This document shows, piece by piece, positions 1-7,000 of a stretch of DNA of 12,602 bases. The notes under the pieces are model-generated. The model had not been told where the DNA came from. It did not search any database and saw only the letters and a list, made by a program, of their open reading frames with translations. Made by a program: the position numbers and the translations under genes. The stretch lies in the NCBI GenBank assembly GCA_964396415.1, contig CAYNFM010000098.1, positions 1 through 12,602 on the forward strand. The letters are read 5' to 3'. Position 1 is the first letter of the stretch; the number at the start of each line of letters is the position of its first letter. This DNA comes from UBA1306 sp964396415 (GTDB lineage: Bacteria > Spirochaetota > Spirochaetia > Treponematales > Rectinemataceae).

Positions 1-1880
1 ACGATGAGGAAGGGCCAGACGTCGCGCACGATGCGCGGCACCGGCTTCTTGAAGGTGTAGCTGGCGAGGAAGATGTTCATTCCCACGGTTGGCGTCAGGA
101 AGCCCAGGAGGAGGTTCATGATGAAGATGACCCCGAATTGGACGGGGGGGACGCCGAAGGCGGCGGCTAGCGGTATGAGGAAGGGCGAGACGACCAGTAT
201 CGCCGAGAAGATATCCATGAGACAGCCGACCGCGATGAGGAAGAGGTTCAATAGGAGGAGGAACAGGAACTGCGAGTCCACGCGGGCCTGTATCCAGGTA
301 GTAAAGGCCGCGGGGACGTTGGCGTCTATGAGATAGAAGGAGAGGCCCCTCGCGGCCGCGATGACCATGAGCGTGCCCCCGACTATCGGGAAGGCCTTGC
401 CGAGGGCCGCCACGAGCTTCTTCGGCCCGAGCTCGCGCTTTACCGCCGACTCGACGATCGCTATGTAGAGGACGGCGAGCGCTCCTATCTCGCGCAGGTC
501 GGCCAGGCCCGTGAAATAGAGCAGGACCGCGGCGACGGGGACGAGAAGCTCGAGCGCGGCCGGTTTCAGGGCGCCTGCCGCCGCGCGCGGGCTGAAGGCG
601 CGTTCGCCGGCCGTCCGCTTCGGCGACAGGAAGATGCCGGCCGCGCACATCGCCGCGATGAGGATTACGCCGGGGACGAGGGCGCCCTTGAAGAGCGAGA
701 CGATGCTGAAGCCGGCCGAGGAGTCGTAGAGGAACTGGGCGTTGACGCCGTATACGATGACGGCGGCGCTCGGCGGGATGAGGAGGCCGATGTCGCCGCT
801 GGCGGTTATCAGGCCCCGGCTCCTGTCCTCGGAGAGCCCTCCCGATTGGTGGAGGACGGTCGCGAGTATGCCGCCCAGGGCGACGATAGTGACGCCATTG
901 ATGCCGGTAAAGGTGCTGAAAACGGCGCAGGCGAGTACGGCCGCGATCGCCTCTCCGCCGCGAAACCAGCCGAAAAGCTCGCGGAATACCGCGACGAAGC
1001 GCCTGCCTGCCCCCGACTCGGCGAGGAGGATTCCGGCTATTCCGAAGAGGGGCAGGGCGGAGATCGAGCCTCCCTTGAGGAGGGAGTATGCCTCGCTGGT
1101 GGCCAGGGCGATGTAGGAGCCGCCCCCGACGAAGAGTATCGCCGCCACGCCGCTGAGCACGGTGAAAATGGGCGCGCCGAAAGGCACGGCGAGGATGATG
1201 AGGAGCCCCAGCGGCAGGCCGTAGGCCGCCACGAAAGCCCCGACCGAGGCCGTTGCGGCGTCCAGGAAGGCGGGGGCCGATCCGAAGAGGGCGGCCAGGG
1301 AGTCGCGGATGGACGAGACCGCGAGGAGGCTGCCCAAGGCGATCCCGAGGAGGGCCGCGACGAGGGCGAAGACAGTCGGGCCTTTCCCGCCGCGAAGGGC
1401 GTTCCTGATCGAGAAGGCGGTCATAAGGGCCATGCAGAGCGGCATGATCGCCACGACGTACATCGTCGGTATGATCCATATGCGCGCGGAGGCGTCGAAG
1501 CCGGTCAGCGTGAAGGAGAGGGCCGCCCAGAAGACGCATGCCTGGGATCCGATCGCGATGAAATCCCCGAAGCGAGCGAGGATGGACCGGACCTTGCCCC
1601 GCTCGGAGGCCGGGTCGCCGCCCGAGAGGGAGAGTTGCCGCTTGTCGAGCGAGGCGAGGGCGGCGGCGGCATAGGCGAGGACGATGGTGCCATGGTCGGC
1701 AATAGTTCCGGCCGAGGCGATCCCCATCCAGAAGAGCCGCGTAAGCGTCAGGTCGGCGATCGGAAGGATGATTATGGCGGCCACCGCGAGGGAGGCTATG
1801 GCGATCAAAATGCCTCGAAGGGCGCGGATTGCGGGGCCTTCGATCTCGCTCGCGAGGGCGCTCCGGTCCCCGCCCTTCAC
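1..1880 (-). CDS. dctQM: TRAP transporter fused small and large permease (DctQ-DctM), C-terminus beyond window
   Basis: Inner-membrane permease of a TRAP transporter, which imports the ligand delivered by the periplasmic binding protein using the sodium gradient. About 626 codons are visible and the frame is open to the left edge. The N-terminal ~190 residues look like a DctQ unit: hydrophobic helices at about 22-46, 50-76, 107-127 and 134-157. DctM follows, with recognisable motifs ALPLFGIAGILL (275-286), FSTFTGINGV (321-330, at the site of the usual FS..SGSS motif) and GLLIPPSAAVIVYG (365-378). Near the edge comes FLTPTVGMNIFLASYTF, a typical late DctM motif, so only a few tens of residues are probably missing. 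The start is GTG at 1880, overlapping the dctP stop as GTGA. The first in-frame ATG (codon 52) would remove the first helix. The family and the fusion are clear; the substrate cannot be read from the sequence. Confidence 0.92.
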   Translation of the reverse strand, partial: MKGGDRSALASEIEGPAIRALRGILIAIASLAVAAIIILPIADLTLTRLFWMGIASAGTIADHGTIVLAYAAAALASLDKRQLSLSGGDPASERGKVRSILARFGDFIAIGSQACVFWAALSFTLTGFDASARIWIIPTMYVVAIMPLCMALMTAFSIRNALRGGKGPTVFALVAALLGIALGSLLAVSSIRDSLAALFGSAPAFLDAATASVGAFVAAYGLPLGLLIILAVPFGAPIFTVLSGVAAILFVGGGSYIALATSEAYSLLKGGSISALPLFGIAGILLAESGAGRRFVAVFRELFGWFRGGEAIAAVLACAVFSTFTGINGVTIVALGGILATVLHQSGGLSEDRSRGLITASGDIGLLIPPSAAVIVYGVNAQFLYDSSAGFSIVSLFKGALVPGVILIAAMCAAGIFLSPKRTAGERAFSPRAAAGALKPAALELLVPVAAVLLYFTGLADLREIGALAVLYIAIVESAVKRELGPKKLVAALGKAFPIVGGTLMVIAAARGLSFYLIDANVPAAFTTWIQARVDSQFLFLLLLNLFLIAVGCLMDIFSAILVVSPFLIPLAAAFGVPPVQFGVIFIMNLLLGFLTPTVGMNIFLASYTFKKPVPRIVRDVWPFLI

Positions 1881-2893
1881 TTGGATTTCCGAACCGCGGC
1901 CAGCGCCGAGTCCATCGTATCCAGCATGTCGGGCGAGAACAGCTGGGCGATGAGGCCGTGGCGCCTCTGGGCGATCAGCTCCGCCCACTTCTCCGCGGCA
2001 TCCGGCGGCTCGGGCGGCGTTTGAATCCCGTCCAAGGACGCGATGGCCTCGGACTCGAGCTTCGCGCTGTCGAGTCCGATTTGCCGTGCCATGTCCCTGA
2101 CGACCTGCTCGAGCAGGGGGCTCAGGTCGGCGGGCACTTTATCCCAGCTGGACTTGTTGAAGACGATCGAGCCGATGAAGGGGGCGACCTTGAAGCCCGA
2201 CATATAGGCGATCTTGCCCCGGAGCTGGGACCAGAGGCTGGCGATGTAGATGGGGCTGACGCAGGTCGCGTCGACCGTATTCGAGTTGACCTGGAGCAGG
2301 AAATCGGCCGTCGTGCCCTTGACCGTCCTCGCTCCGACGCTTTCCATCAGCTGGATGACTTTGTCGTTGCTCGGGTCTATCGAGATGCGCAGCCTCGAAA
2401 GGTCGCTGGGGTAGATAATGGGAGTCTTGGAAAAGTAGCGTATCCATCCTCCCTTCGAGATGGCCAGGACGGTATACCGCTCCCCGAGCTTCGATTTGAT
2501 GAGGGGCTCGACGGCTCCGAGGACGGCGTCGAATTCCGCGTCGTCGCGGATGAAGCTGGGCATCGAGAGGGCCAGACTATCGGGATAAAGCTCGGCCAGC
2601 CCGAAGGTGGTCAGGAGCGCCCCGTCGACCCCGAACCTCATCTTTTGGATGATATCCGATTCGGTCGAGACATGGGCGCTTTGCGGGAAGACTATCTTGA
2701 CGCGCCCTCCGGACACGCGGTCGAATTCCGCCGCGAGACGCTTGAGCCCGAGGTCCCAGGGGCTGTTGGCGGGAACGTTGGCCGCCATCCTGAAAGTCAA
2801 TGCGCTCGCGGGGGCTCCTGCGAAGACGGGGAGGCCGGCGACCGGGACGATGACCGATAGGAGAAGGGCGAGGACTCCGTTACGGGCCTTCAT
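1877..2893 (-). CDS. dctP: TRAP transporter periplasmic solute-binding protein, DctP family
   Basis: Extracytoplasmic binding protein of the TRAP system, 338 residues, the usual DctP length. It has a Sec signal peptide (MKAR followed by a hydrophobic stretch to about residue 24, with likely cleavage near 26-31). The mature protein opens with the family's first beta strand and helix (LTFRMAANVPANSPWDLGLKRLAAEF). Typical DctP features follow: GRVKIVFP at 63-70, a conserved G-W-I-R region near 149-152, and LRIS at 168-171, where R169 matches the arginine that usually salt-bridges a carboxylate ligand. The ATG overlaps the tatT stop as ATGA, and AAGGAG lies ten bases upstream. It resembles Treponema TatP, which partners the TPR lipoprotein TatT; this is inferred from gene order. 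An organic-acid ligand is a guess from the arginine. Confidence 0.92.
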   Translation of the reverse strand: MKARNGVLALLLSVIVPVAGLPVFAGAPASALTFRMAANVPANSPWDLGLKRLAAEFDRVSGGRVKIVFPQSAHVSTESDIIQKMRFGVDGALLTTFGLAELYPDSLALSMPSFIRDDAEFDAVLGAVEPLIKSKLGERYTVLAISKGGWIRYFSKTPIIYPSDLSRLRISIDPSNDKVIQLMESVGARTVKGTTADFLLQVNSNTVDATCVSPIYIASLWSQLRGKIAYMSGFKVAPFIGSIVFNKSSWDKVPADLSPLLEQVVRDMARQIGLDSAKLESEAIASLDGIQTPPEPPDAAEKWAELIAQRRHGLIAQLFSPDMLDTMDSALAAVRKSK

Positions 2894-3792
2894 GGCGTAG
2901 TTTCTCCTTCGGGTAGAACGAAATAATCAGCCGCGGCGGCCAGGAGCCTACGGGCGTTCCGCTGGGCTAGGACGGTCTCGAGCCGATTCGAGGGGACGAG
3001 GTCCGGGTCTATGGCCAGGGCCTTTTCGAGCGCGGCGCGGAAGCCCTTGTAGTCGTTCTTGGGGACGCAGACGAAAGTGGCATAGGATACGAATAGGGAG
3101 GCCGTCCCGCCCTTGGAATAGGCCAGGGCCTTATCGTAGGCCTCCTCGGCCTTGGCTTGGTCGCCGCCGAGGTAGCTCGGCATCCCCCCATAATACGAAA
3201 GGTATATCCCGTAAATCGCCCCTTCATTCCAACCGGGATCGAGCTCGGCGGCGCGCGCGAGGAAGAGGGGAGCGGCGCCGAGGTAATGCGCGCTCTTGAA
3301 GTCGAGGGGATTGAGGCCGAATCCCGCCAGCACCGAGACCGCGCTCCAATAAAGCATGGGAACGTCGGACTTTCGCAGGCGCGCGAAGTCGGCCTTGCCG
3401 TCGACCGCGGCCTCGACTATGCCCGGAGAGCGCCTGTCGAGGGCCTCCGCGAGGAGGCGGAAGGCGCGGCGATATAAGGCGCCGGCTCGTTGGTCTGCCT
3501 GCTGCTTCTCCTCGAAGCGGTCATCGGGGAGGGCGGCGGCCGGGCCTTGAACGAAGGCATTGGCGTACATCACGTACAGAGACGCCATCGTCACGGCTTT
3601 TTCTTGGTTCTTCGGATCGGCCTCGAGAATGGCTTCTTCCGCCATAATGAAGGTCGGCAGGGCTCCCGCGGCCAGCTCGGGGTCCTCCTCGCTTGGAATG
3701 ACCGTTTGCAGCTTCGAAGCCGCTCCTAGGACGGCGCAGGAACTCAACAGGGCGACGGCCATCGCCACCGCCGCCAGCCTGAGAAAATTCAT
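2890..3792 (-). CDS. tatT: TRAP-associated TPR lipoprotein, TatT-like
   Basis: Predicted lipoprotein of 300 residues. The N-terminus has a charged start (MNFLR), a hydrophobic core and the lipobox LSSC, with C19 as the lipidated cysteine. The rest is alanine-rich and helical with TPR-like segments, for example AEEAYDKALAYSKGG and FRAALEKALAIDPDLVPS. In T. pallidum, TatT is a TPR lipoprotein that forms a trimer with a central pore and binds the solute receptor TatP. Here the gene sits first in the operon and overlaps dctP by four bases, the same arrangement. The ATG at 3792 has no Shine-Dalgarno upstream, but a -10-like hexamer ends seven bases before it, so translation may be leaderless. The identification rests on lipobox, helical repeats, size and context; it is strong by context, moderate by sequence alone. 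Confidence 0.85.
   Translation of the reverse strand: MNFLRLAAVAMAVALLSSCAVLGAASKLQTVIPSEEDPELAAGALPTFIMAEEAILEADPKNQEKAVTMASLYVMYANAFVQGPAAALPDDRFEEKQQADQRAGALYRRAFRLLAEALDRRSPGIVEAAVDGKADFARLRKSDVPMLYWSAVSVLAGFGLNPLDFKSAHYLGAAPLFLARAAELDPGWNEGAIYGIYLSYYGGMPSYLGGDQAKAEEAYDKALAYSKGGTASLFVSYATFVCVPKNDYKGFRAALEKALAIDPDLVPSNRLETVLAQRNARRLLAAAADYFVLPEGETTP
2904..2909 (-). promoter_or_regulatory. Shine-Dalgarno of dctP inside tatT
   Basis: AAGGAG reads on the minus strand ten bases before the dctP ATG, within the last codons of tatT. With the ATGA stop/start overlap it supports the chosen start and points to translational coupling of the two proteins. Confidence 0.6.
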
Positions 3793-3798
3793 GTGGTC

Positions 3799-3827
3799 AG
3801 TATGCTATGCCGGCGCTCGAATCGCAA
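3799..3827 (-). promoter_or_regulatory. Putative tatT operon promoter (leaderless)
   Basis: On the minus strand TTGCGA (3827-3822) and CATACT (3804-3799, four of six matches to TATAAT) are 17 bases apart. Transcription would be expected to begin about seven bases after the -10, which is the A of the tatT ATG. No Shine-Dalgarno is present there, consistent with a leaderless transcript. The -35 lies within the left arm of the 11-bp inverted repeat described separately. The hexamers are imperfect and the call is tentative. Confidence 0.4.
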
Positions 3828-3903
3828 CCGGATTTCGTTTGAGTCCATTAAATTGACAGAATCCTCGTTTTGGACTAGTTTGGCTTTATTACTGCGATTC
3901 GAG
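3816..3903. repeat. Near-concentric inverted repeats in the tatT/chemoreceptor control region
   Basis: CTCGAATCGCA at 3816-3826 is repeated as its exact reverse complement TGCGATTCGAG at 3893-3903, and each arm reads toward the gene beside it. Nested inside, AGTCCA (3842-3847) pairs with TGGACT (3871-3876). The two symmetry centres fall at about 3859.5 and 3859, so the repeats are practically concentric. The left outer arm covers the putative tatT -35. The right inner arm abuts the putative chemoreceptor -10. The right outer arm runs into that gene's Shine-Dalgarno GAGG. A shared operator or looping site is the natural inference; no regulator is encoded in the window. Confidence 0.5.
3853..3881 (+). 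promoter_or_regulatory. Putative promoter of the chemoreceptor gene
   Basis: A perfect -35 hexamer TTGACA (3853-3858) is followed after 17 bases by TAGTTT (3876-3881), a weak -10. Transcription would start near 3888, giving a leader of about 23 bases with GAGG six bases before the ATG at 3911. The flagellar sigma-28 pattern was looked for (a TAAA occurs at 3849-3852) but no GCCGATAA-like box follows it. Confidence 0.45.
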
Positions 3904-3910
3904 GGTGAAG

Positions 3911-5773
3911 ATGCGGATTCGGTCGAAAATGTTCCTCCTCGCTTCCAGCGCCATGACTTTCATGGCGGCCATCGCGGCGGTCTACCTGGTAAGCCAGGCC
4001 TCGAGCGCGAAGATAGAAAGCGAGCGACGCATCCTTCTCGCCCTGAACGATTCCGTCAAGGATTTGATCGGAGCCATCAATATCCTCGATTCCGGACAGA
4101 TAGACGCTTCCGAGGCGCGCTTCAAGGCCGCAGCGGCCGCGACTTCCGCGGGATTCGATGCCGCCGGACGTCTGAAGTACCTGCCTCGCGTCAGCGCCGC
4201 CCTCAAGGACGCCGTCGAGATCATCCAAAACCTTCGCGCCCTCGCCTCCGACGACATCGTCAGCCTCGCGTCCTCGTTCGCCGCGCTGAAGGCCGACGCC
4301 CTCAAGTATTTCATGTCGACCAGGGAGACTACGCTGCGACAGTTCTATACCGACGAGTATTCCAGGAAAAAATACGATTTAAAGGAAGTCTATAAGCGCC
4401 TCGACGACTTCGATACCCTCTCGGCGGGGCTCACCGACACCCTCCTGTCCTCGAGCGACGTGATCGCCGAGAAGAACGCCCTCATCGACAAGGAATTGAC
4501 GGATCAGAGGGCCCGCAGCCTCGTCATTACCGCCGGCATAGGCGCGGCTCTCGTCGCCCTCGCCCTGTTCCTGGCCTTCCGGATGAGCCGTTCCCTCGCG
4601 ATGCCGATCATCTCGATCGAGCGGACCATAAAATCGATGGGCGGGGGAGATCTCCGGGAGCGGGTCGATGTCTCTACGAAAGACGAGCTCGGCCTCCTCG
4701 GCTCGAATCTCAATTCCTTCCTCGACTCGTTTTCCCTTTCGATCGGCGAGATACAGGCCGTATCGAGGGAGAACGAGGAGCTCAAGCGCAAGCTCGTCCA
4801 GGCCCTCTCCGGCGCATCCAGCTCCGCGGTCGAGATAGACGCCGGCGCCTCGTCGATCAGGCGCCAGGTCGAGGGCCTCGACTCGAGGATAATCGGGGCC
4901 CACGAGTCGTTGGAGGGGATGACTCGCGGGATAGCCGAATACACGGAGCGGATTTCCGAGCAGGATACGATGATATCCTCTTCCTCGTCGTCCATGGAAG
5001 GCGTCCTCGACTCAATGGACTCGATCGGCACGATCGCGCAAGGGGACCGCTCCGCAGCCGAGAGGCTGGTAGCGGCGGCCGGCGAGGGCAGGGTGGTCTT
5101 CGGGGAGACCTTCGAGAGTCTCTCGGGGATCGCCAAGAGCGTCGAGGACGTAAACGATATGTCGAGGGTGATCCAAGAGATCGCCTCGAGGACCAACCTC
5201 CTCGCGATGAACGCGGCCATCGAGGCGGCGCACGCCGGCGAATCGGGGAAGGGCTTCGCCGTCGTAGCCGACGAAATCCGCAAATTGGCGAGCGCGGCCT
5301 CGGAAAGCTCGAAGAGGATAGGCGATACGATCCACTCGGTCGGCGATCGGATGTCCAAGGCCGCGGGCGCTCGAGACCGAGCCTCGGCCACCTTCGAGGC
5401 CATGGACGTCCAGATAGTGAGCGTGACTTCGTCCGCCTCGAAGATCGATTCCCTTCTCGGAGAAATCAGGGAGAAGACGGGCGCCGTTCTCGCTTCGATG
5501 CGCGCCCTGCGCGAGACTTCCGCCAGGACGGCCGAGGGCTCGGCCGGAATCCGGGAGGCCGCGGGCTCGGTTGGAGGGGCCGTTACGGAGGCCGCCCGCG
5601 TTTCCCAGGAAGTGCGCTCGAACATCATCGAGATCGTTTCCGGGCTCGGGGAGATATCGGCCTCGATCCAGGACGTCTCGGGTCTCGCCGGCAAGATGGG
5701 CGAGGCGAGCGCGCGGCTGGACTCGGCGGTAAACGCCTTCAGGATCGCGGCGAGCGTCGAATCGGCCCGGTAG
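3911..5773 (+). CDS. Methyl-accepting chemotaxis protein (transmembrane, HAMP)
   Basis: Chemoreceptor of 620 residues that would report a periplasmic stimulus to CheA through CheW. Order: a short cytoplasmic start; TM1 at about 8-27; a largely helical periplasmic region of about 175 residues with no obvious Cache motif, so possibly a four-helix bundle; TM2 at about 204-224; a HAMP domain (about 225-275, with DELGLL); and a long coiled coil. The signalling hairpin near 420-460 holds TNLLAMNAAIEAAHAGE and GKGFAVVADEIRKLA, the unmistakable family signature. There is no C-terminal NWETF-type CheR-binding pentapeptide. ATG at 3911 is preferred because GAGG lies six bases upstream; an in-frame GTG at 3905 touches that site and is less likely. 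It diverges from the TRAP operon across about 120 bases and converges on the next gene with only 15 bases between stops. The ligand is unknown. Confidence 0.95.
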   Translation: MRIRSKMFLLASSAMTFMAAIAAVYLVSQASSAKIESERRILLALNDSVKDLIGAINILDSGQIDASEARFKAAAAATSAGFDAAGRLKYLPRVSAALKDAVEIIQNLRALASDDIVSLASSFAALKADALKYFMSTRETTLRQFYTDEYSRKKYDLKEVYKRLDDFDTLSAGLTDTLLSSSDVIAEKNALIDKELTDQRARSLVITAGIGAALVALALFLAFRMSRSLAMPIISIERTIKSMGGGDLRERVDVSTKDELGLLGSNLNSFLDSFSLSIGEIQAVSRENEELKRKLVQALSGASSSAVEIDAGASSIRRQVEGLDSRIIGAHESLEGMTRGIAEYTERISEQDTMISSSSSSMEGVLDSMDSIGTIAQGDRSAAERLVAAAGEGRVVFGETFESLSGIAKSVEDVNDMSRVIQEIASRTNLLAMNAAIEAAHAGESGKGFAVVADEIRKLASAASESSKRIGDTIHSVGDRMSKAAGARDRASATFEAMDVQIVSVTSSASKIDSLLGEIREKTGAVLASMRALRETSARTAEGSAGIREAAGSVGGAVTEAARVSQEVRSNIIEIVSGLGEISASIQDVSGLAGKMGEASARLDSAVNAFRIAASVESAR

Positions 5774-5788
5774 TCCCGCTGGTACCGC

Positions 5789-6466
5789 CTACAGGCCGCC
5801 GAGGAAGGACCTTCGGTCGAGTTCCTGGACCGACTCCTTGGCGCTCGCTCCCTCGCTAAGCCGGCCGTAGACGGTCATGTCCATGTATCGAAGGCTCAAT
5901 GGGCGCTCGAGGGCCATGCGGGTCGTCTTGTCCTCCCAGCGGCACTCCTTCGGATCCAAGGAAGTGGGATCCCCGTATTTAGCGACGAGGCTCGTATACA
6001 CCGAATAATGATCGACCTTGTCGGGATTCAGCTCGAGGATTATCGCCCAAAGCTTGCCCTGGTAGAACTGGAAATAGCCTCGCCTGACGAAGGAGAGACC
6101 CTCGACCTCGATCAGGCTCTGATTGGGAGAGGGGAGCAAGGAAAGATCCTCGGGCCCGCGGTAGGAGAATATCGGATCCTTTTTGAGGGCCGCTATGGCC
6201 GAGTCGAGGTCCATCCCGAGCTCGACGCCGTGGAAGGACCTTGCCGGAGCGGCCGGACCTGCCGGCGCCTGCGGCGCGGCGCCTTGAACCGCTCCGGCGG
6301 CCGCGTCGCTCGGGGCCGCGTTCGGGCCGGCTGCGCTCGATGGAGCGGCCGTAGGCGATGCGGCGGCCGCGGAAGGGGCGGCGGACTGCGCGCCGACGCC
6401 GAGCGCGCCGGCGAGGCCGAAAAGCAGCGCGAGGAAGGGCGCGAACGCGGCTCGGTTTCCCTTCAT
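5789..6466 (-). CDS. Secreted protein of unknown function, third gene of the channel operon
   Basis: A 225-residue protein I cannot assign to a named family. It has a clear Sec signal peptide (hydrophobic core about 8-24, likely cleavage after GVGA at about residue 26) and no lipobox cysteine. A linker of Ala, Pro, Ser and Gly follows, from about 27 to 76, typical of an extended periplasmic tether. The folded part begins near RSFHGVELGMDLDSAIAALKK, a pattern seen in small periplasmic proteins in which a strand is followed by a helix, and continues with mixed strands rich in Tyr, Phe and Trp (GYFQFYQGKLWAII). The start ATG lies six bases after the cyclic-nucleotide-binding gene, with GAGG nine bases upstream, so it is probably co-transcribed. 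It may serve as a periplasmic partner of the channel, but only position suggests this. Confidence 0.8.
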   Translation of the reverse strand: MKGNRAAFAPFLALLFGLAGALGVGAQSAAPSAAAASPTAAPSSAAGPNAAPSDAAAGAVQGAAPQAPAGPAAPARSFHGVELGMDLDSAIAALKKDPIFSYRGPEDLSLLPSPNQSLIEVEGLSFVRRGYFQFYQGKLWAIILELNPDKVDHYSVYTSLVAKYGDPTSLDPKECRWEDKTTRMALERPLSLRYMDMTVYGRLSEGASAKESVQELDRRSFLGGL

Positions 6467-6472
6467 CGTCTA

Positions 6473-6991
6473 TTACCTCGACAGGGCGATGCTCAGGGCG
6501 GTCGAGAGCTTCAGTATCTCTTCGTTGCTCTTGCGGACTCGGGAGCAGAGCACGGCCGCGATGCGCCTCACGATCGAGAGGCCGATTTTCGGCTCCTCGT
6601 CGCATAGCTTGGAGAACTCGGGCCCGTTCACGCTGTAAAGGACGCAGTCGCTGCTCGCGGTCACCGTCGCGCTTCGCGGCTCGGGTCCGAATACCGACAT
6701 CTCGCCGAAGATGGACGCCTTGGCCGCGGAGAGCTTGTTCATCGACTTCTCGGCGCTGGCGAAATCCCGGTCGCCGAGCTTGAGGGTGAGGTTCTTCGTG
6801 ATGTCGACCTCGCCCTCGACGAAGAAATACATGGACTCGCCTTCCTCCCCCTCGCGCATGATGGTCTCGCCCGATTTGAAGACGACCCGGCGCGAGATGG
6901 CGAGGACCTTGGCCAGCTCTTCGTCCCCGAGCTCGGCGAGTATGCCGACTTTGCGCAAGAGGCTAATCTCCTCGATCTTCTTCTTCGCCAT
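6473..6991 (-). CDS. Stand-alone cyclic-nucleotide-binding domain protein
   Basis: A 172-residue cytoplasmic protein consisting of one cyclic-nucleotide-binding (CAP_ED) domain and short helical ends. The beta barrel starts near residue 12 (LLRKVGILAELGDEELAKVL) with the usual RVVFKSGETIMREGEEGESMYFFVEGEV stretch split across 35-62. The phosphate-binding cassette FGEMSVFGPEPRSATV (95-110) keeps the glutamate (E97) that contacts the ribose and the arginine and serine (R106, S107) that hold the phosphate, so cAMP or cGMP binding is likely. There is no helix-turn-helix, so it is not a Crp-type transcription factor. The start ATG lies nine bases after the channel gene, preceded by AGGA at seven bases. 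Being next to a potassium channel without its own nucleotide-binding domain suggests it gates or modulates that channel (inference). Confidence 0.9.
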   Translation of the reverse strand: MAKKKIEEISLLRKVGILAELGDEELAKVLAISRRVVFKSGETIMREGEEGESMYFFVEGEVDITKNLTLKLGDRDFASAEKSMNKLSAAKASIFGEMSVFGPEPRSATVTASSDCVLYSVNGPEFSKLCDEEPKIGLSIVRRIAAVLCSRVRKSNEEILKLSTALSIALSR

Positions 6992-7000
6992 GCCGCCGTC

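Noticed and set aside
846..2024. Long plus-strand open frame (392 codons)
   Set aside because: Its predicted protein is a monotonous Gly/Glu/Arg/Asp mixture typical of GC-rich antisense frames. The opposite strand encodes a DctQM permease with clear motifs.
1829..2860. Plus-strand open frame of 343 codons opposite dctP
   Set aside because: Low-complexity charged composition without motifs; fully covered by dctP on the other strand.
3849..3880. Sigma-28 promoter for the chemoreceptor
   Set aside because: A TAAA is present but no GCCGATAA-like box follows at the proper distance; the TTGACA pair is a better fit.
4504..5694. Minus-strand open frame of 396 codons opposite the chemoreceptor
   Set aside because: Ser/Arg/Glu-rich shadow of the coiled-coil signalling domain; no motif or ribosome site.
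5774..5788. Bidirectional terminator between the convergent chemoreceptor and secreted-protein genes
   Set aside because: Only 15 bases separate the stop codons. A GGTACC palindrome is present but there is no adequate stem or T tract.
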